A stretch of 64,000 nucleotides of DNA from Algicola sp. (GTDB taxonomy: Bacteria > Bacteroidota > Bacteroidia > Flavobacteriales > Flavobacteriaceae): positions 1 through 64,000 of the forward strand of contig JAAEZI010000008.1 in assembly GCA_018222915.1 (NCBI GenBank), written 5' to 3'. The position numbers and the translations under genes are program-made. This document shows, piece after piece, positions 45,362 to 53,954 of the stretch. Every line of letters begins with the position of its first letter. Position 1 is the stretch's first letter. The notes beneath the pieces were generated by a model. It was not told where the DNA came from. It worked only from the letters and a program-made list of their open reading frames with translations, and did not search any database.

Positions 45362-46751
45362 TGTAACCTAAAATTTTAAGTAAGTCTTCACTTTTTTGTT
45401 GTTCACTAAATAGTTTTGTGGTGATAACACCGTTATCATCCTTATTGATTAAAATATGCTTTGGCGATGGGATTAAGCAATGCTGTAAACCTCCAAATCC
45501 ACCAATGGTTTCTTGATAAGCACCCGTATTAAAAAATCCTATATACAAAGGTTTTTCTTTGTTGTATTTCGGAAGGTAAATTGCATTCATGTGTTGCTCA
45601 CTATTGTAGTAATCATCACTATCGCAGGTTAATCCTCCTAAAAGTACGCGTTCATAACTGTCGAACCATCTGTTAATGGGCAACATGATGAATCGTTTAT
45701 TTATGGCCCAAGTATCTGGCAAAGTCGTAATAAATGACGAATTTATCATGTTCCATTTTTCACGATCATTTTGCTGTTTTTGATACAATACTTCATAAAT
45801 AGCACCACCACTTTCACCTACTGTAAAGCTTCCAAATTCAGTGAAAATATTTGGGACATCCACGCCTTCTTCATCACATACCAGTTTGATTTGGTTGACA
45901 ATCTCGTCTACCATATAGGCGTAATCGAAATCAAAAGCCAGACTATTTTTTATTGGAAATCCACCTCCAATATTCAGGCTATCTAAGGTTGGGCAAATTT
46001 TCTTTAGGCTCGTATAAACCTTTAGACATTTGGTCAATTCATTCCAATAATAAGCGTTATCGCGAATACCTGTATTGATAAAAAAGTGTAGCATTTTTAA
46101 AGCGACCTTCTTGTTTGACTGTATCTGGTTTTTATAAAAAGGAACGATGTTTTTATAACCAATGCCCAATCGAGATGTATAAAACTCAAATTTTGGCTCT
46201 TCTTCTGAAGCAATGCGAATACCAACATTGAAATTTCCTTTAATTTCTGAAGATAGCAGTTCTATTTCCTCGTAATTATCAATGATTGGAATCGCATTTT
46301 TATGGCCGCTATTGATAAGTCTGGCGATATTAGTGACGTATTGTGCACGCTTAAAACCGTTACTAATCACAAAGGTATTGTCTGTGATTTTTCCTTCGGC
46401 CTTCATGCGCTCCACAATATCAATATCAAACGCCGAAGACGTTTCAATATGGATATCATTTTTTAAGGCTTCATCTAGCACATGCTTAAAATGGGAACTC
46501 TTCGTACAATAGCAATAACTATACTTACCTTTATAATCATTCTTTTCAATAGCCTCAGCAAACCATTGTTTGGCACGCTTAATATTGTTAGAAATTTGTG
46601 GCAAATACGTAAATTTTAAAGGTGCTCCATACTTTTCGATCAAAGCCATCAGGTCAATATCGTGAAACTCCAAGGTCTTGTTCTCAAGTTTGAATTCTTC
46701 CTGTGGAAAATCAAATGTTTGATTTACCAGGTCAAAATATTTTGTATTCAT
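45351..46751 (-). CDS. speA: Biosynthetic arginine decarboxylase (fold-III PLP enzyme)
   Basis: 466 aa alanine-racemase-fold decarboxylase. The PLP lysine is Lys84 in YCYCTKSSHF; other marks are SLNIGGGFPIKN (PLP phosphate loop), NIFTEFGSFTVGESGG, and the second-domain LGGLTCDSDDYY with the catalytic Cys. It is shorter than E. coli SpeA (about 630-660 aa), as usual for this Bacteroidota form. It forms agmatine from arginine and starts the polyamine operon. It has an unusually long leader (about 255 nt from a predicted promoter) with an upstream ORF. Confidence 0.9.
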   Translation of the reverse strand: MNTKYFDLVNQTFDFPQEEFKLENKTLEFHDIDLMALIEKYGAPLKFTYLPQISNNIKRAKQWFAEAIEKNDYKGKYSYCYCTKSSHFKHVLDEALKNDIHIETSSAFDIDIVERMKAEGKITDNTFVISNGFKRAQYVTNIARLINSGHKNAIPIIDNYEEIELLSSEIKGNFNVGIRIASEEEPKFEFYTSRLGIGYKNIVPFYKNQIQSNKKVALKMLHFFINTGIRDNAYYWNELTKCLKVYTSLKKICPTLDSLNIGGGFPIKNSLAFDFDYAYMVDEIVNQIKLVCDEEGVDVPNIFTEFGSFTVGESGGAIYEVLYQKQQNDREKWNMINSSFITTLPDTWAINKRFIMLPINRWFDSYERVLLGGLTCDSDDYYNSEQHMNAIYLPKYNKEKPLYIGFFNTGAYQETIGGFGGLQHCLIPSPKHILINKDDNGVITTKLFSEQQKSEDLLKILGYNEQ

Positions 46752-46824
46752 TAGTGTTTTTTAAAATTTAAAGGTATGGCTGAAAGCGGGCTCTCAACGT
46801 TAGGATATCATTAAATAATAAAAA

Positions 46825-46977
46825 TCAAACCTGTATCTGTGGATGGGTCGTAGGAATGAAGCCATACAAATGTTGGCTCATGAGGATGTAGTAAGCGGAA
46901 GTTAGCTCTAAAATTCGGTTACTTAATCTATAAGCAGCTTTTGAATATGACTTCCTAATTTTCAAAAGCCCGAACAT
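46825..46977 (-). CDS. Candidate upstream ORF / leader peptide of speA
   Basis: ATG at 46977 to TGA at 46825, 50 codons, 73 bp before speA and 37 bp after the predicted -7 element. The peptide starts MFGLLKIRKSYSKAAYRLSN and ends GFIPTTHPQIQV; it is basic with four Arg and three Lys and has an amphipathic middle. Such length without a stop in AT-rich leader DNA is not expected often by chance. Position suggests either translational control of arginine decarboxylase or a small protein. No family recognised. Confidence 0.45.
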   Translation of the reverse strand: MFGLLKIRKSYSKAAYRLSNRILELTSAYYILMSQHLYGFIPTTHPQIQV

Positions 46978-47013
46978 ATAAACAGATTTCAATTTGTTCA
47001 GCTAAATGCGCGG

Positions 47014-47021
47014 CAAATGTA
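47014..47021 (-). promoter_or_regulatory. -7 element TACATTTG of the speA operon
   Basis: Reading leftward, TACATTTG (47021-47014) matches TAnnTTTG exactly and is followed by GCCGCG. No TTG is found about 19 bp upstream; A/T runs occupy that part. The predicted start point is near 47007, which gives a leader of about 255 nt before speA. Confidence 0.5.
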
Positions 47022-47230
47022 ATTTATTTTTTAATATGACCTTCTTTTTTTTATTTTTTTTAGAAAAATTTTTTAACCTCTGATTTTCAACGTATTTTAA
47101 ATGCTGCAAAGACATATGAATTCATATACTCATTCAAATGCTATGTTCACTCAGTCTGCAGACCATATAACTCAATACAGTTAGGATGTACAAGTAAGAC
47201 ACTCTAGATTTGATTAAAACAATAATAATT

Positions 47231-47629
47231 ATGAAAACACTAAGCACTTTAACACGGAAAAAAATTGGATGGATGACCATGCTATTTATCGCATGTCTTT
47301 CTTTTAGTACACTGAATGCTCAAACGAACAATGCGGAGATTACCGTCAAAGGAATCGTTAGCGATGAAAATGGTCCTTTACTCGGTGCAAATATTGCACT
47401 CAAAGGGAGTGAAGTAGGCACTATCACAAGTAAAGATGGCACTTTTACCTTTCCTAAATCACTAAACACTGGAGACATTTTAATCATAAGTTTCCTAGGC
47501 TATGAGACGAAAGAAATCAAAATTGCAGACGATTCGGCCTTTCTGAAAATCGTCCTTGCATCGGATGTTGTTGAAATTTTAGGCGCATTAGAAACGAACA
47601 AGCCTTATAAGTCGAAACGCTCTAATTAA
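47231..47629 (+). CDS. Exported carboxypeptidase-regulatory-like domain protein
   Basis: 132 aa from the ATG at 47231 (an upstream TTG is rejected). Signal peptide ends near STLNAQ. The rest is a single CarboxypepD_reg-like beta-sandwich (ITVKGIVSDENGPLLGANIALKG, then SKDGTFTFPKSLNTGDILIIS and FLGYETKEI), the domain that usually heads SusC-type receptors but here stands alone. Function unknown; perhaps an outer-surface or periplasmic partner of the transglutaminase-like gene 24 bp downstream. Confidence 0.85.
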   Translation: MKTLSTLTRKKIGWMTMLFIACLSFSTLNAQTNNAEITVKGIVSDENGPLLGANIALKGSEVGTITSKDGTFTFPKSLNTGDILIISFLGYETKEIKIADDSAFLKIVLASDVVEILGALETNKPYKSKRSN

Positions 47630-47653
47630 CAGCTCCTTATTCATTTTGAGTTT

Positions 47654-48670
47654 ATGAAAACAGCCTACTGTTTTTTGTGCTTCATCATGACGTGGTCTAG
47701 CTATGCACAGATTTCTGATTTTAAAACTATAGATTTTACCCAATCAGATAGCATCGCTATGTCACTTCATGATGAAAGCCTTTATAATTTACCTGAACTT
47801 TCTTATAAACTAACCGCACATTTGGATACAGACGTTGAGAAATTTCGAGCAATTTATATGTGGATTTGTACCAATATTAAAGCAGATTATGGTTTGTATG
47901 CCAGAAATAAACGTAAAAGAAACAAGTTACATAACGACAGTATTAAACTTCAACAATGGAATGACCATTTAAAGAAAATCACTTTTCAGAAGTTACTCAA
48001 AGACAAAAAAACCATTTGCACAGGTTATGCCTACTTGCTACAAGAGTTATCCCAATTATCAGGAATTACTTGTAAAATCGTGCATGGGTACGGTAGAACA
48101 AGCACTATTAATGTCGATAGAATTAGCGCTCCAAACCACTCTTGGAATGCTGTAGAGCTCAACGGAAAATGGTACTTGAGTGATCCTACTTGGGCCAGTG
48201 GCTTGGAAAACCCTACTTCAGAAAATCTAAGGTATGACTATATCAACGGGTTCTTTTTAGTAGACCCTAAATTCTTCGCAATCAATCATTTTCCAATCGA
48301 GCATCAATGGTCATTGCTTCCGTTGGAAAAGGCTCCTTCCTTTAAAAGCTTTCTAGAAGCTCCTGTAATTTATGGAAAGGCCTATAGAAACTTGTCCTAT
48401 CATAGCGCTCCAGAAAAATTACACAATACCATTTTAAAAAATGAAAAAGTAGCCTTTAAATACCAACTTTTGGAACCAGCAGCTTCAAAAGACATCAGTT
48501 TGTTGATAGATGATGGCAGCTTCAGTAAAAAAATACATCCTGAATTATCCCATTTAGACAACCATTGGTTCGAATTCGAGTATCGATTTTCTACTGTCGG
48601 ATTTTATGACGTACATCTCTATGTTGGTGAGGATCTAGTGTCTACTTATACTTTCGATGTCAAACAATAA
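47654..48670 (+). CDS. Exported transglutaminase-like domain protein
   Basis: 338 aa with a signal peptide (MKTAYCFLCFIMTWSSYAQ). The papain-like transglutaminase core has Cys in KTICTGYAYLLQELS, His in NHSWNAVELNGKWYLSDPTW and the Asp of SDPTW, the usual triad. A C-terminal beta domain (about 240-338) follows. Members act as peptidases or cross-linkers; which is not clear. It is convergent with the pseudouridine synthase gene, only 8 bp away. Confidence 0.88.
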   Translation: MKTAYCFLCFIMTWSSYAQISDFKTIDFTQSDSIAMSLHDESLYNLPELSYKLTAHLDTDVEKFRAIYMWICTNIKADYGLYARNKRKRNKLHNDSIKLQQWNDHLKKITFQKLLKDKKTICTGYAYLLQELSQLSGITCKIVHGYGRTSTINVDRISAPNHSWNAVELNGKWYLSDPTWASGLENPTSENLRYDYINGFFLVDPKFFAINHFPIEHQWSLLPLEKAPSFKSFLEAPVIYGKAYRNLSYHSAPEKLHNTILKNEKVAFKYQLLEPAASKDISLLIDDGSFSKKIHPELSHLDNHWFEFEYRFSTVGFYDVHLYVGEDLVSTYTFDVKQ

Positions 48671-48678
48671 TTAGGTCA

Positions 48679-49554
48679 TTACACCATTAACAGTGTATTT
48701 ATCTCCTGTTGAGTCAAGTGTTTCCAATGACCGCGTGGTAAATCCTTTTTTGTTAAATGTGCAATTTGAACGCAGTCCACTCGGATGATATCGTACTTAA
48801 AATGTTCAAAGATGGTATGCAGGATAGAATTTCCGGTGTTTTTAATCTTCAAACCTATTTTAGTTTTTGGCTGACCGTCAATATAACTAATCTCCTCTAC
48901 TGCAACGAGCTTACCTTCAACTTTAAATCCGTCTTGAATTTTTTTGAAGTCTTCATGCTTCAAGTTTTTATCTAATTCTATTTCAAATAAACGCGAGACA
49001 CCATTTTTGGAGTTTGTAAATTTTTTCACCACAGTATCATCGTTGGTAAAGAGTAATAACCCTGTCGAATTTCTACCTAAACGTCCAATAGGCTTAATAC
49101 GAGCACTTGTGGCATTAGCCACGAGATCCATAACTGTTCGGCCTTTACTTTCGCTCGTAGTCGTGGCAAAACCTTTTGGTTTATTCAACAATACATAGGT
49201 CTTTTTTTCAGGATTGATTCGTGAACCATCAAAGCGAACATCATCTTCCAGCTTCACTTTGTAGCCCATCTCAGTAATTACTTTTCCGTTCACCGTAACA
49301 CTTCCTACCGAAATATGCATATCTGCATCTCTACGTGAACATATGCCTGAATTAGCAATGTATTTATTTAAACGTATTTCATCCGGATTTGACGTTTTAG
49401 TCTTTACCGATGGCTTTTTTGTCATAGGAGCATTACCACGAGCGAAACTTTTACCTTTATTGGTGTCACCGCCTCTACTAGAACGTTTATTCATTGGTTT
49501 ACTACTCCTTCCTGAGGACTTTCCTTTTCCACTGCTTCCTTGCTGTCTACTCAT
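48679..49554 (-). CDS. RsuA/RluB-family pseudouridine synthase with basic N-terminal tail
   Basis: 291 aa. The first 55 residues are low complexity (Ser, Gly, Lys, Arg), as seen in Bacteroidota members and likely to bind rRNA. An S4 domain follows (IRLNKYIANSGICSRRDAD), then the synthase domain: YVLLNKPKGFATT, GRLGRNSTGLLLFTND, and LRRG-like DLPRGHWKHLT at the end. The family motif is GRLD, in which Asp is the catalytic residue; here it reads GRLG (codon GGT). Either this subfamily tolerates the change or the enzyme has lost activity. A clear promoter lies just upstream. Confidence 0.88.
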   Translation of the reverse strand: MSRQQGSSGKGKSSGRSSKPMNKRSSRGGDTNKGKSFARGNAPMTKKPSVKTKTSNPDEIRLNKYIANSGICSRRDADMHISVGSVTVNGKVITEMGYKVKLEDDVRFDGSRINPEKKTYVLLNKPKGFATTTSESKGRTVMDLVANATSARIKPIGRLGRNSTGLLLFTNDDTVVKKFTNSKNGVSRLFEIELDKNLKHEDFKKIQDGFKVEGKLVAVEEISYIDGQPKTKIGLKIKNTGNSILHTIFEHFKYDIIRVDCVQIAHLTKKDLPRGHWKHLTQQEINTLLMV

Positions 49555-49571
49555 GATTCTTAAATTTTGCG

Positions 49572-49598
49572 CAAAGGTAGTATATTAGTTGATACCAA
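49572..49598 (-). promoter_or_regulatory. Bacteroidota-type promoter of the pseudouridine synthase
   Basis: On the minus strand TTG (49598-49596), 16 bp spacer, TACCTTTG (49579-49572), an exact TAnnTTTG. The spacer is a little short. The predicted start point is about 12 bp before the ATG at 49554, which is normal for the phylum. Confidence 0.6.
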
Positions 49599-49649
49599 TC
49601 GATAAATTATGAATCAATTGCGCTTGAGTTCAAAAGCTTACGCTGTTTA

Positions 49650-50561
49650 TCAAATTCGATTTAAGACCACACTTACCTTGATCAACACAATACTGAAAAC
49701 TCCAGCTACAATAATAAATTTTAAGATATTGTGTAAAATTAAGTAATGAGTCTTCGTTGTAGCAATCCATAAAATCACCAAAAACAACAATAGAAGGCCA
49801 ATGGCTAAGTAAAAAAACAGATCCATATGACCAACGTCAAATCGTGTGAGCAATAAGTAAATTGGAATGGTCGTGAGTGCTGTTAAAAGGCTTAGCATGA
49901 TCTTTGAAGCCCTTTCACCATATACTATTGGAATGGTTTTATAACCTAAAAGCAAGTCTCCTTTCATATTCTCCAAATCCTTGGTCAACTCTCTCATGGA
50001 AATCATTAAAAACAAGAAAACAGCATGCACAAAAATGACCGTTTCAGAATTACCATAATAGAGAAAAATTGCGAAAAATGGTGTGATAGTTAAGATGGCA
50101 GATGTGAGATTACCTATAAAAGGTTGTTTCTTTAATTTATGCGAATAAAACCAGATGCCGAAGATGTAACAAGAAAAAAATATAACGGCTCTAAAAGACA
50201 CATAACTAGCCATGACCACTGCCGAGAAATTCATCACAAAATAAAACGACAACTTCGTATTCTGACTTACCAAACGGTCTAGCTTTGATTTTTGGGGACG
50301 ATTAATTAGGTCTTTTTCTGAATCGTAAAAGTTATTGATAATATAGCCAGCTGCAATGGTAGCTGCAGAAGCTAAAACAAGCATCAATAAATTAAGATCA
50401 AACAATACAAGCTTCAACGGCATATCATGTGCCAATATATAAATGGAAGTTAAATATTGGGCAATGACCACGATGAGAATATTGTATCCGCGAACCACGG
50501 AAAACATGCTAAAGAACTTTAGCAAAATATGCTTTTGTTTTCTATTGAATATTGGACTCAT
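49650..50561 (-). CDS. UbiA-family prenyltransferase
   Basis: 303 aa with eight or nine membrane helices. First Asp-rich motif NNFYDSEKDLINRP (Asp80, Asp84) and second TKDLENMKGD bind the magnesium-diphosphate of the prenyl donor. Flavobacterial members of this group are usually named geranylgeranylglycerol-phosphate geranylgeranyltransferase-like, but the acceptor may be another lipid or quinone head group. Its start lies within the last 20 bp of the SGNH-like gene. The nearby mevalonate-pathway genes fit an isoprenoid context. Confidence 0.87.
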   Translation of the reverse strand: MSPIFNRKQKHILLKFFSMFSVVRGYNILIVVIAQYLTSIYILAHDMPLKLVLFDLNLLMLVLASAATIAAGYIINNFYDSEKDLINRPQKSKLDRLVSQNTKLSFYFVMNFSAVVMASYVSFRAVIFFSCYIFGIWFYSHKLKKQPFIGNLTSAILTITPFFAIFLYYGNSETVIFVHAVFLFLMISMRELTKDLENMKGDLLLGYKTIPIVYGERASKIMLSLLTALTTIPIYLLLTRFDVGHMDLFFYLAIGLLLLFLVILWIATTKTHYLILHNILKFIIVAGVFSIVLIKVSVVLNRI

Positions 50562-51468
50562 TAAATGGTGCTGACCCCTTAATTTTGGCCGCTAGTTTTA
50601 AAGATAGTTTTTTTGCTGAATCTAAAGTTAAATGGTGTGCATCAATAAAATTATAATGTTGCCCTTCTTTTGAAAAGTCAAAATAGGAAATGTTTTGCTC
50701 TAGTGCCAAATTTGTCATTACCCTATCAAAATTTGGCGCTAAATCGTTTTCAATTTGCAGCAACTCACCATCAATTGGTAATCGTACCAAATAGACATCT
50801 CCATAAGTTTCCAAAAAATTTACCGTCTTATTGAGATAAGATAAGCGCAATGAAGATAAAGCGAAATCTTGTCGTTTTTTGGCATAATCCAAAATATTCT
50901 GTTGTCGTTTTTGAAGCCTCTGTTCTTGCGTTAATGTTAGCGTCATTTTCAAGAAGCCATCATCTTCCACCACTCGTGGCGATCTATTGTATAATATCTT
51001 GATATAGGGTTCAGAATAATGATTTAGTAAATAGGAAAAATTAGGCTTTGAATTCACAGACTGTAAGGTTCCTAAAAACTCATTGCTTTCTGTAAACCCA
51101 GCCAAATCATTGGGATTTTGGTTATCGCTAGATAGAACCCATGGATCCACACCCAAAATAAATAGTTGGCCATTTTGTAAGGTGTCCAATTTCCTCTTAA
51201 TACTTTCTAAATACACTGGACCATACGGACTCGTATTATAGGTAAACGCATAATTATAACTTGCCGTTCCTGGAATCTCATTATTAATCACAGATGGCAC
51301 AATACCTAGAGACACTCGAGAAGAACCTAAAATTAGTGAGTTCTGTTTAGGTGATGTGAACCTTTTATAGAATGGGTCTGACCAACCATCAGCTTGATAA
51401 AACACACAAAACACACTCAAAAGTATGATGATTCCGAAAAGGGCAATCTTGATTAAAAAACGCTTCAA
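50542..51468 (-). CDS. SGNH-hydrolase-like partner of the MBOAT protein
   Basis: 308 aa with one N-terminal membrane helix (about 5-25) and a large extracytoplasmic domain. LILGSSRVSLGI resembles the first SGNH block (GxSR), and YFDFSKEGQHYNFIDAHHLT the last block with Asp-x-x-His. This pairing with an MBOAT gene is typical of O-acylation systems such as AlgI/AlgX-like or DltB/DltD-like pairs. It starts 12 bp after the MBOAT stop. The acylated polymer is not known. Confidence 0.72.
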   Translation of the reverse strand: MKRFLIKIALFGIIILLSVFCVFYQADGWSDPFYKRFTSPKQNSLILGSSRVSLGIVPSVINNEIPGTASYNYAFTYNTSPYGPVYLESIKRKLDTLQNGQLFILGVDPWVLSSDNQNPNDLAGFTESNEFLGTLQSVNSKPNFSYLLNHYSEPYIKILYNRSPRVVEDDGFLKMTLTLTQEQRLQKRQQNILDYAKKRQDFALSSLRLSYLNKTVNFLETYGDVYLVRLPIDGELLQIENDLAPNFDRVMTNLALEQNISYFDFSKEGQHYNFIDAHHLTLDSAKKLSLKLAAKIKGSAPFNESNIQ

Positions 51469-51480
51469 CTCATTATTAGT

Positions 51481-52929
51481 TTAAAATTGAAAGTATATAA
51501 ACGGTTGTTCTTTGACGCCAAATAAGAAAATAATCATCACCATTAGGTAGTAAAACGTATAACAAATTGGTTTAGAAAACTTCTTATTTAGATGCTCTAA
51601 GGTATGATTATTTTCTCGCCCAAGCCAATCCAACACTACCAAAACACCAATAAAGAATAATGAAATGATCATCTTTTCCTCACTAATGAATTCAGGCAAA
51701 GACCATATTGAAGGCGAAAACAATCCTTCAAAATAAACTATGGCATCTGTTAGATTATCTGCCCTAAAAAAGATCCAAGCTAGCGTTACTATAGTAAATG
51801 TGACCAGCATAGATATCAACTCTTTTGGTCTTGCAAATAGCTTGTTTTTTGCTACTGTATTCAAATATTTTCTATTGGCATTTACCATAAATAAGGGCAA
51901 AAAGAACAAGGCATGTAAGAATCCCCAAAAAACAAACGTCCAATTAGCGCCATGCCATAAGCCACTAATAATAAACACGATAAAAATGTTTCTGATCGAT
52001 TTTACTTTAGATCCTCGGCTGCCACCTAATGGAATATAAAGGTAATCCCTAAACCATCTTGATAAGGATATATGCCAACGACGCCAAAATTCAGCTATAT
52101 TTCTAGAAAAATATGGCACTCTGAAGTTTTGCTTAAAATCGAAACCGAATAATTTTGCACTACCTATGGCGATGTCAGAATACCCAGAAAAATCGCCATA
52201 AATTTGAAATGAAAACAAGATGGCTCCCAATAATAATGTGCTTCCAGACAAGCCTTCGGCGTCATTGAAAATAAGCACGACATATCGTGCGCAATTATCA
52301 GCAACGACCACCTTTTTAAAGAATCCCCAAAGCATTTGTCGTAAGCCATCGGTTGCTTGCTCATAATTAAATAGACGTAATTTATAGAATTGTGGTAATA
52401 GATGTCCAGCGCGTTCTATGGGTCCAGCAACCAATTGTGGAAAGAAACCTACGTAGCATAGAAAGGATACCCAATCTTTAGTAGGAGTCATTTTTTTACG
52501 ATAAACATCAATGCTATAACTAAGACTTTGGAATGTGTAAAAACTAATTCCAACAGGTAAAATAATTTCTAGACTATCGAGCGATAATGCTGTGCCAAAA
52601 AGTGTAAAAGCCTCGACAAAACTTTCAGCAAAAAAATTATAGTATTTGAAAAACATCAAAAGACCTAGATTAACGGCGACACTTATCCAAAGCAAGTATT
52701 TACGACCAATCTTGCTGGTACTTTTATGAAGATGAATGCCAATAAAATAATCGACCAGCGAGCTAAATGCAATTAGGAAGAGAAAACGCCAATCCCACCA
52801 TCCATAAAACACATAACTTGCGATTAAAAGGAGGCTGTTTTGTGCCGTTGATTTTTTAGGTATTACCAACCAATATAGAAGAAAAACTATTGGCAGAAAG
52901 ACGGCAAAATCTAAGGAATTAAATAACAT
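51481..52929 (-). CDS. MBOAT O-acyltransferase (AlgI-like)
   Basis: 482 aa membrane protein with about 11 helices. Signature residues: FAEFWRRWHISLSRWFRDYLYIPLGGSRGS and the catalytic His in ISGLWHGANWTFVFWG. AlgI-like MBOATs carry acetyl groups across the inner membrane onto exopolysaccharides or cell-wall polymers, helped by an SGNH protein, here the next gene. It starts 61 bp after the GHMP kinase in the same direction. Confidence 0.93.
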   Translation of the reverse strand: MLFNSLDFAVFLPIVFLLYWLVIPKKSTAQNSLLLIASYVFYGWWDWRFLFLIAFSSLVDYFIGIHLHKSTSKIGRKYLLWISVAVNLGLLMFFKYYNFFAESFVEAFTLFGTALSLDSLEIILPVGISFYTFQSLSYSIDVYRKKMTPTKDWVSFLCYVGFFPQLVAGPIERAGHLLPQFYKLRLFNYEQATDGLRQMLWGFFKKVVVADNCARYVVLIFNDAEGLSGSTLLLGAILFSFQIYGDFSGYSDIAIGSAKLFGFDFKQNFRVPYFSRNIAEFWRRWHISLSRWFRDYLYIPLGGSRGSKVKSIRNIFIVFIISGLWHGANWTFVFWGFLHALFFLPLFMVNANRKYLNTVAKNKLFARPKELISMLVTFTIVTLAWIFFRADNLTDAIVYFEGLFSPSIWSLPEFISEEKMIISLFFIGVLVVLDWLGRENNHTLEHLNKKFSKPICYTFYYLMVMIIFLFGVKEQPFIYFQF

Positions 52930-52990
52930 ACAAATCTAAAATGTTCTGTATGAAATTTACCATAGTCATTCACAATGTCTTGAGGAATAT

Positions 52991-53932
52991 TTAGAAGTTA
53001 TAAACCACTTCTAATTGATAGTCTTTTAAAGACTTTTTGGCACGATCAATATCTTCAGTAAAACCTAAAATATAACCACCACCACCTGAACCACAGAGTT
53101 TCAAATAGTATTCATTGGTTTCAATACCTTTTTTCCACAACTCATGAAACTGCTTAGGGATCATTGGTTTAAAATGGCTCAATACTACTTTCGATAATTG
53201 TTTCGTATTTTGAAATAATGATTTTACATCACCTTTTAAAAAATCATCAACGCAAGCATCCGTATGCTTAATAAACTGATCTTTTATCATACTCCTAAAT
53301 CCTTCCTGCTTCATGTTCTCCATAAAAATTCGAACCATAGGAGCGGTTTCTCCAATCATTCCAGAATCTAATAAAAACACAGCGCCTTTACCTTCTGTTT
53401 GTTGTGCAGGAATTCCAGTGGCTTCAATATTATCTTTGGAATTAATTAAAATAGGAATACTCAGATAGCTATTTAGAGGGTCCAAACCAGATGATTTTCC
53501 GTGGAAAAACGATTCCATTTCAGAAAATATAGCTTTAAGTTTCAGCAGCTTTTCACGTGTCAAATTCTCTAAAACCGTAATTTTATCGTAAGCATACTTG
53601 TCATAAATAGCGGCTACTAAAGCACCACTACTTCCTACACCATAACCTTGTGGAATCGAGGAGTCGAAATACATGCCGTTTTCAACATCAGCGGTTAAAG
53701 TCTCAATATCAAAAGACACCAAGGTCTTATCAATATCGTTGAGATACGATACGAATCGCTTTAAACTCTCGTTTGACTTGATCGCTTCTGGCGAAGGATT
53801 TTCATCCGTTTTTAAAGCACCTTTAAAAAAATTGTAAGGGATTGATAAGCCTTTAGAATCCTTGATGATTCCGTACTCACCAAAGAGTAAGATTTTTGAA
53901 TAAAAAAGAGGTCCTTTCATGTAATTTCGCAA
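52991..53932 (-). CDS. GHMP kinase, probably mevalonate kinase
   Basis: 313 aa. GHMP motif 2 is GYGVGSSGALVAAIYDKY and motif 3 is KLCGSGGGGYILGF; the N-terminal SKILLFGEYGII is typical of mevalonate-type kinases. Together with the diphosphomevalonate decarboxylase gene 22 bp upstream it should work in the mevalonate route to isopentenyl diphosphate. Mevalonate and phosphomevalonate kinase cannot be separated by eye. Confidence 0.85.
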   Translation of the reverse strand: MRNYMKGPLFYSKILLFGEYGIIKDSKGLSIPYNFFKGALKTDENPSPEAIKSNESLKRFVSYLNDIDKTLVSFDIETLTADVENGMYFDSSIPQGYGVGSSGALVAAIYDKYAYDKITVLENLTREKLLKLKAIFSEMESFFHGKSSGLDPLNSYLSIPILINSKDNIEATGIPAQQTEGKGAVFLLDSGMIGETAPMVRIFMENMKQEGFRSMIKDQFIKHTDACVDDFLKGDVKSLFQNTKQLSKVVLSHFKPMIPKQFHELWKKGIETNEYYLKLCGSGGGGYILGFTEDIDRAKKSLKDYQLEVVYNF

Positions 53933-53954
53933 TTTCCTTTAACAAATATACGTA

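Larger units (their letters stand above)
46752..47230. other. 479 bp gap: speA leader and divergent upstream region
   Basis: This is the largest stretch without a long gene. On the minus strand it holds a -7 element, a 50-codon upstream ORF (46825-46977) and a small hairpin (GAGAG / CTTTC arms, 46782-46795) between that ORF and speA. From 47041 to 47090 there are long T and A runs. From 47090 to 47230 I see no clear feature besides the upstream region of the plus-strand gene at 47231. Confidence 0.7.

Noticed and set aside
47041-47080. Long T/A runs as a terminator or origin-like element
   Set aside because: No stem-loop goes with them; simple AT-rich upstream DNA explains them.
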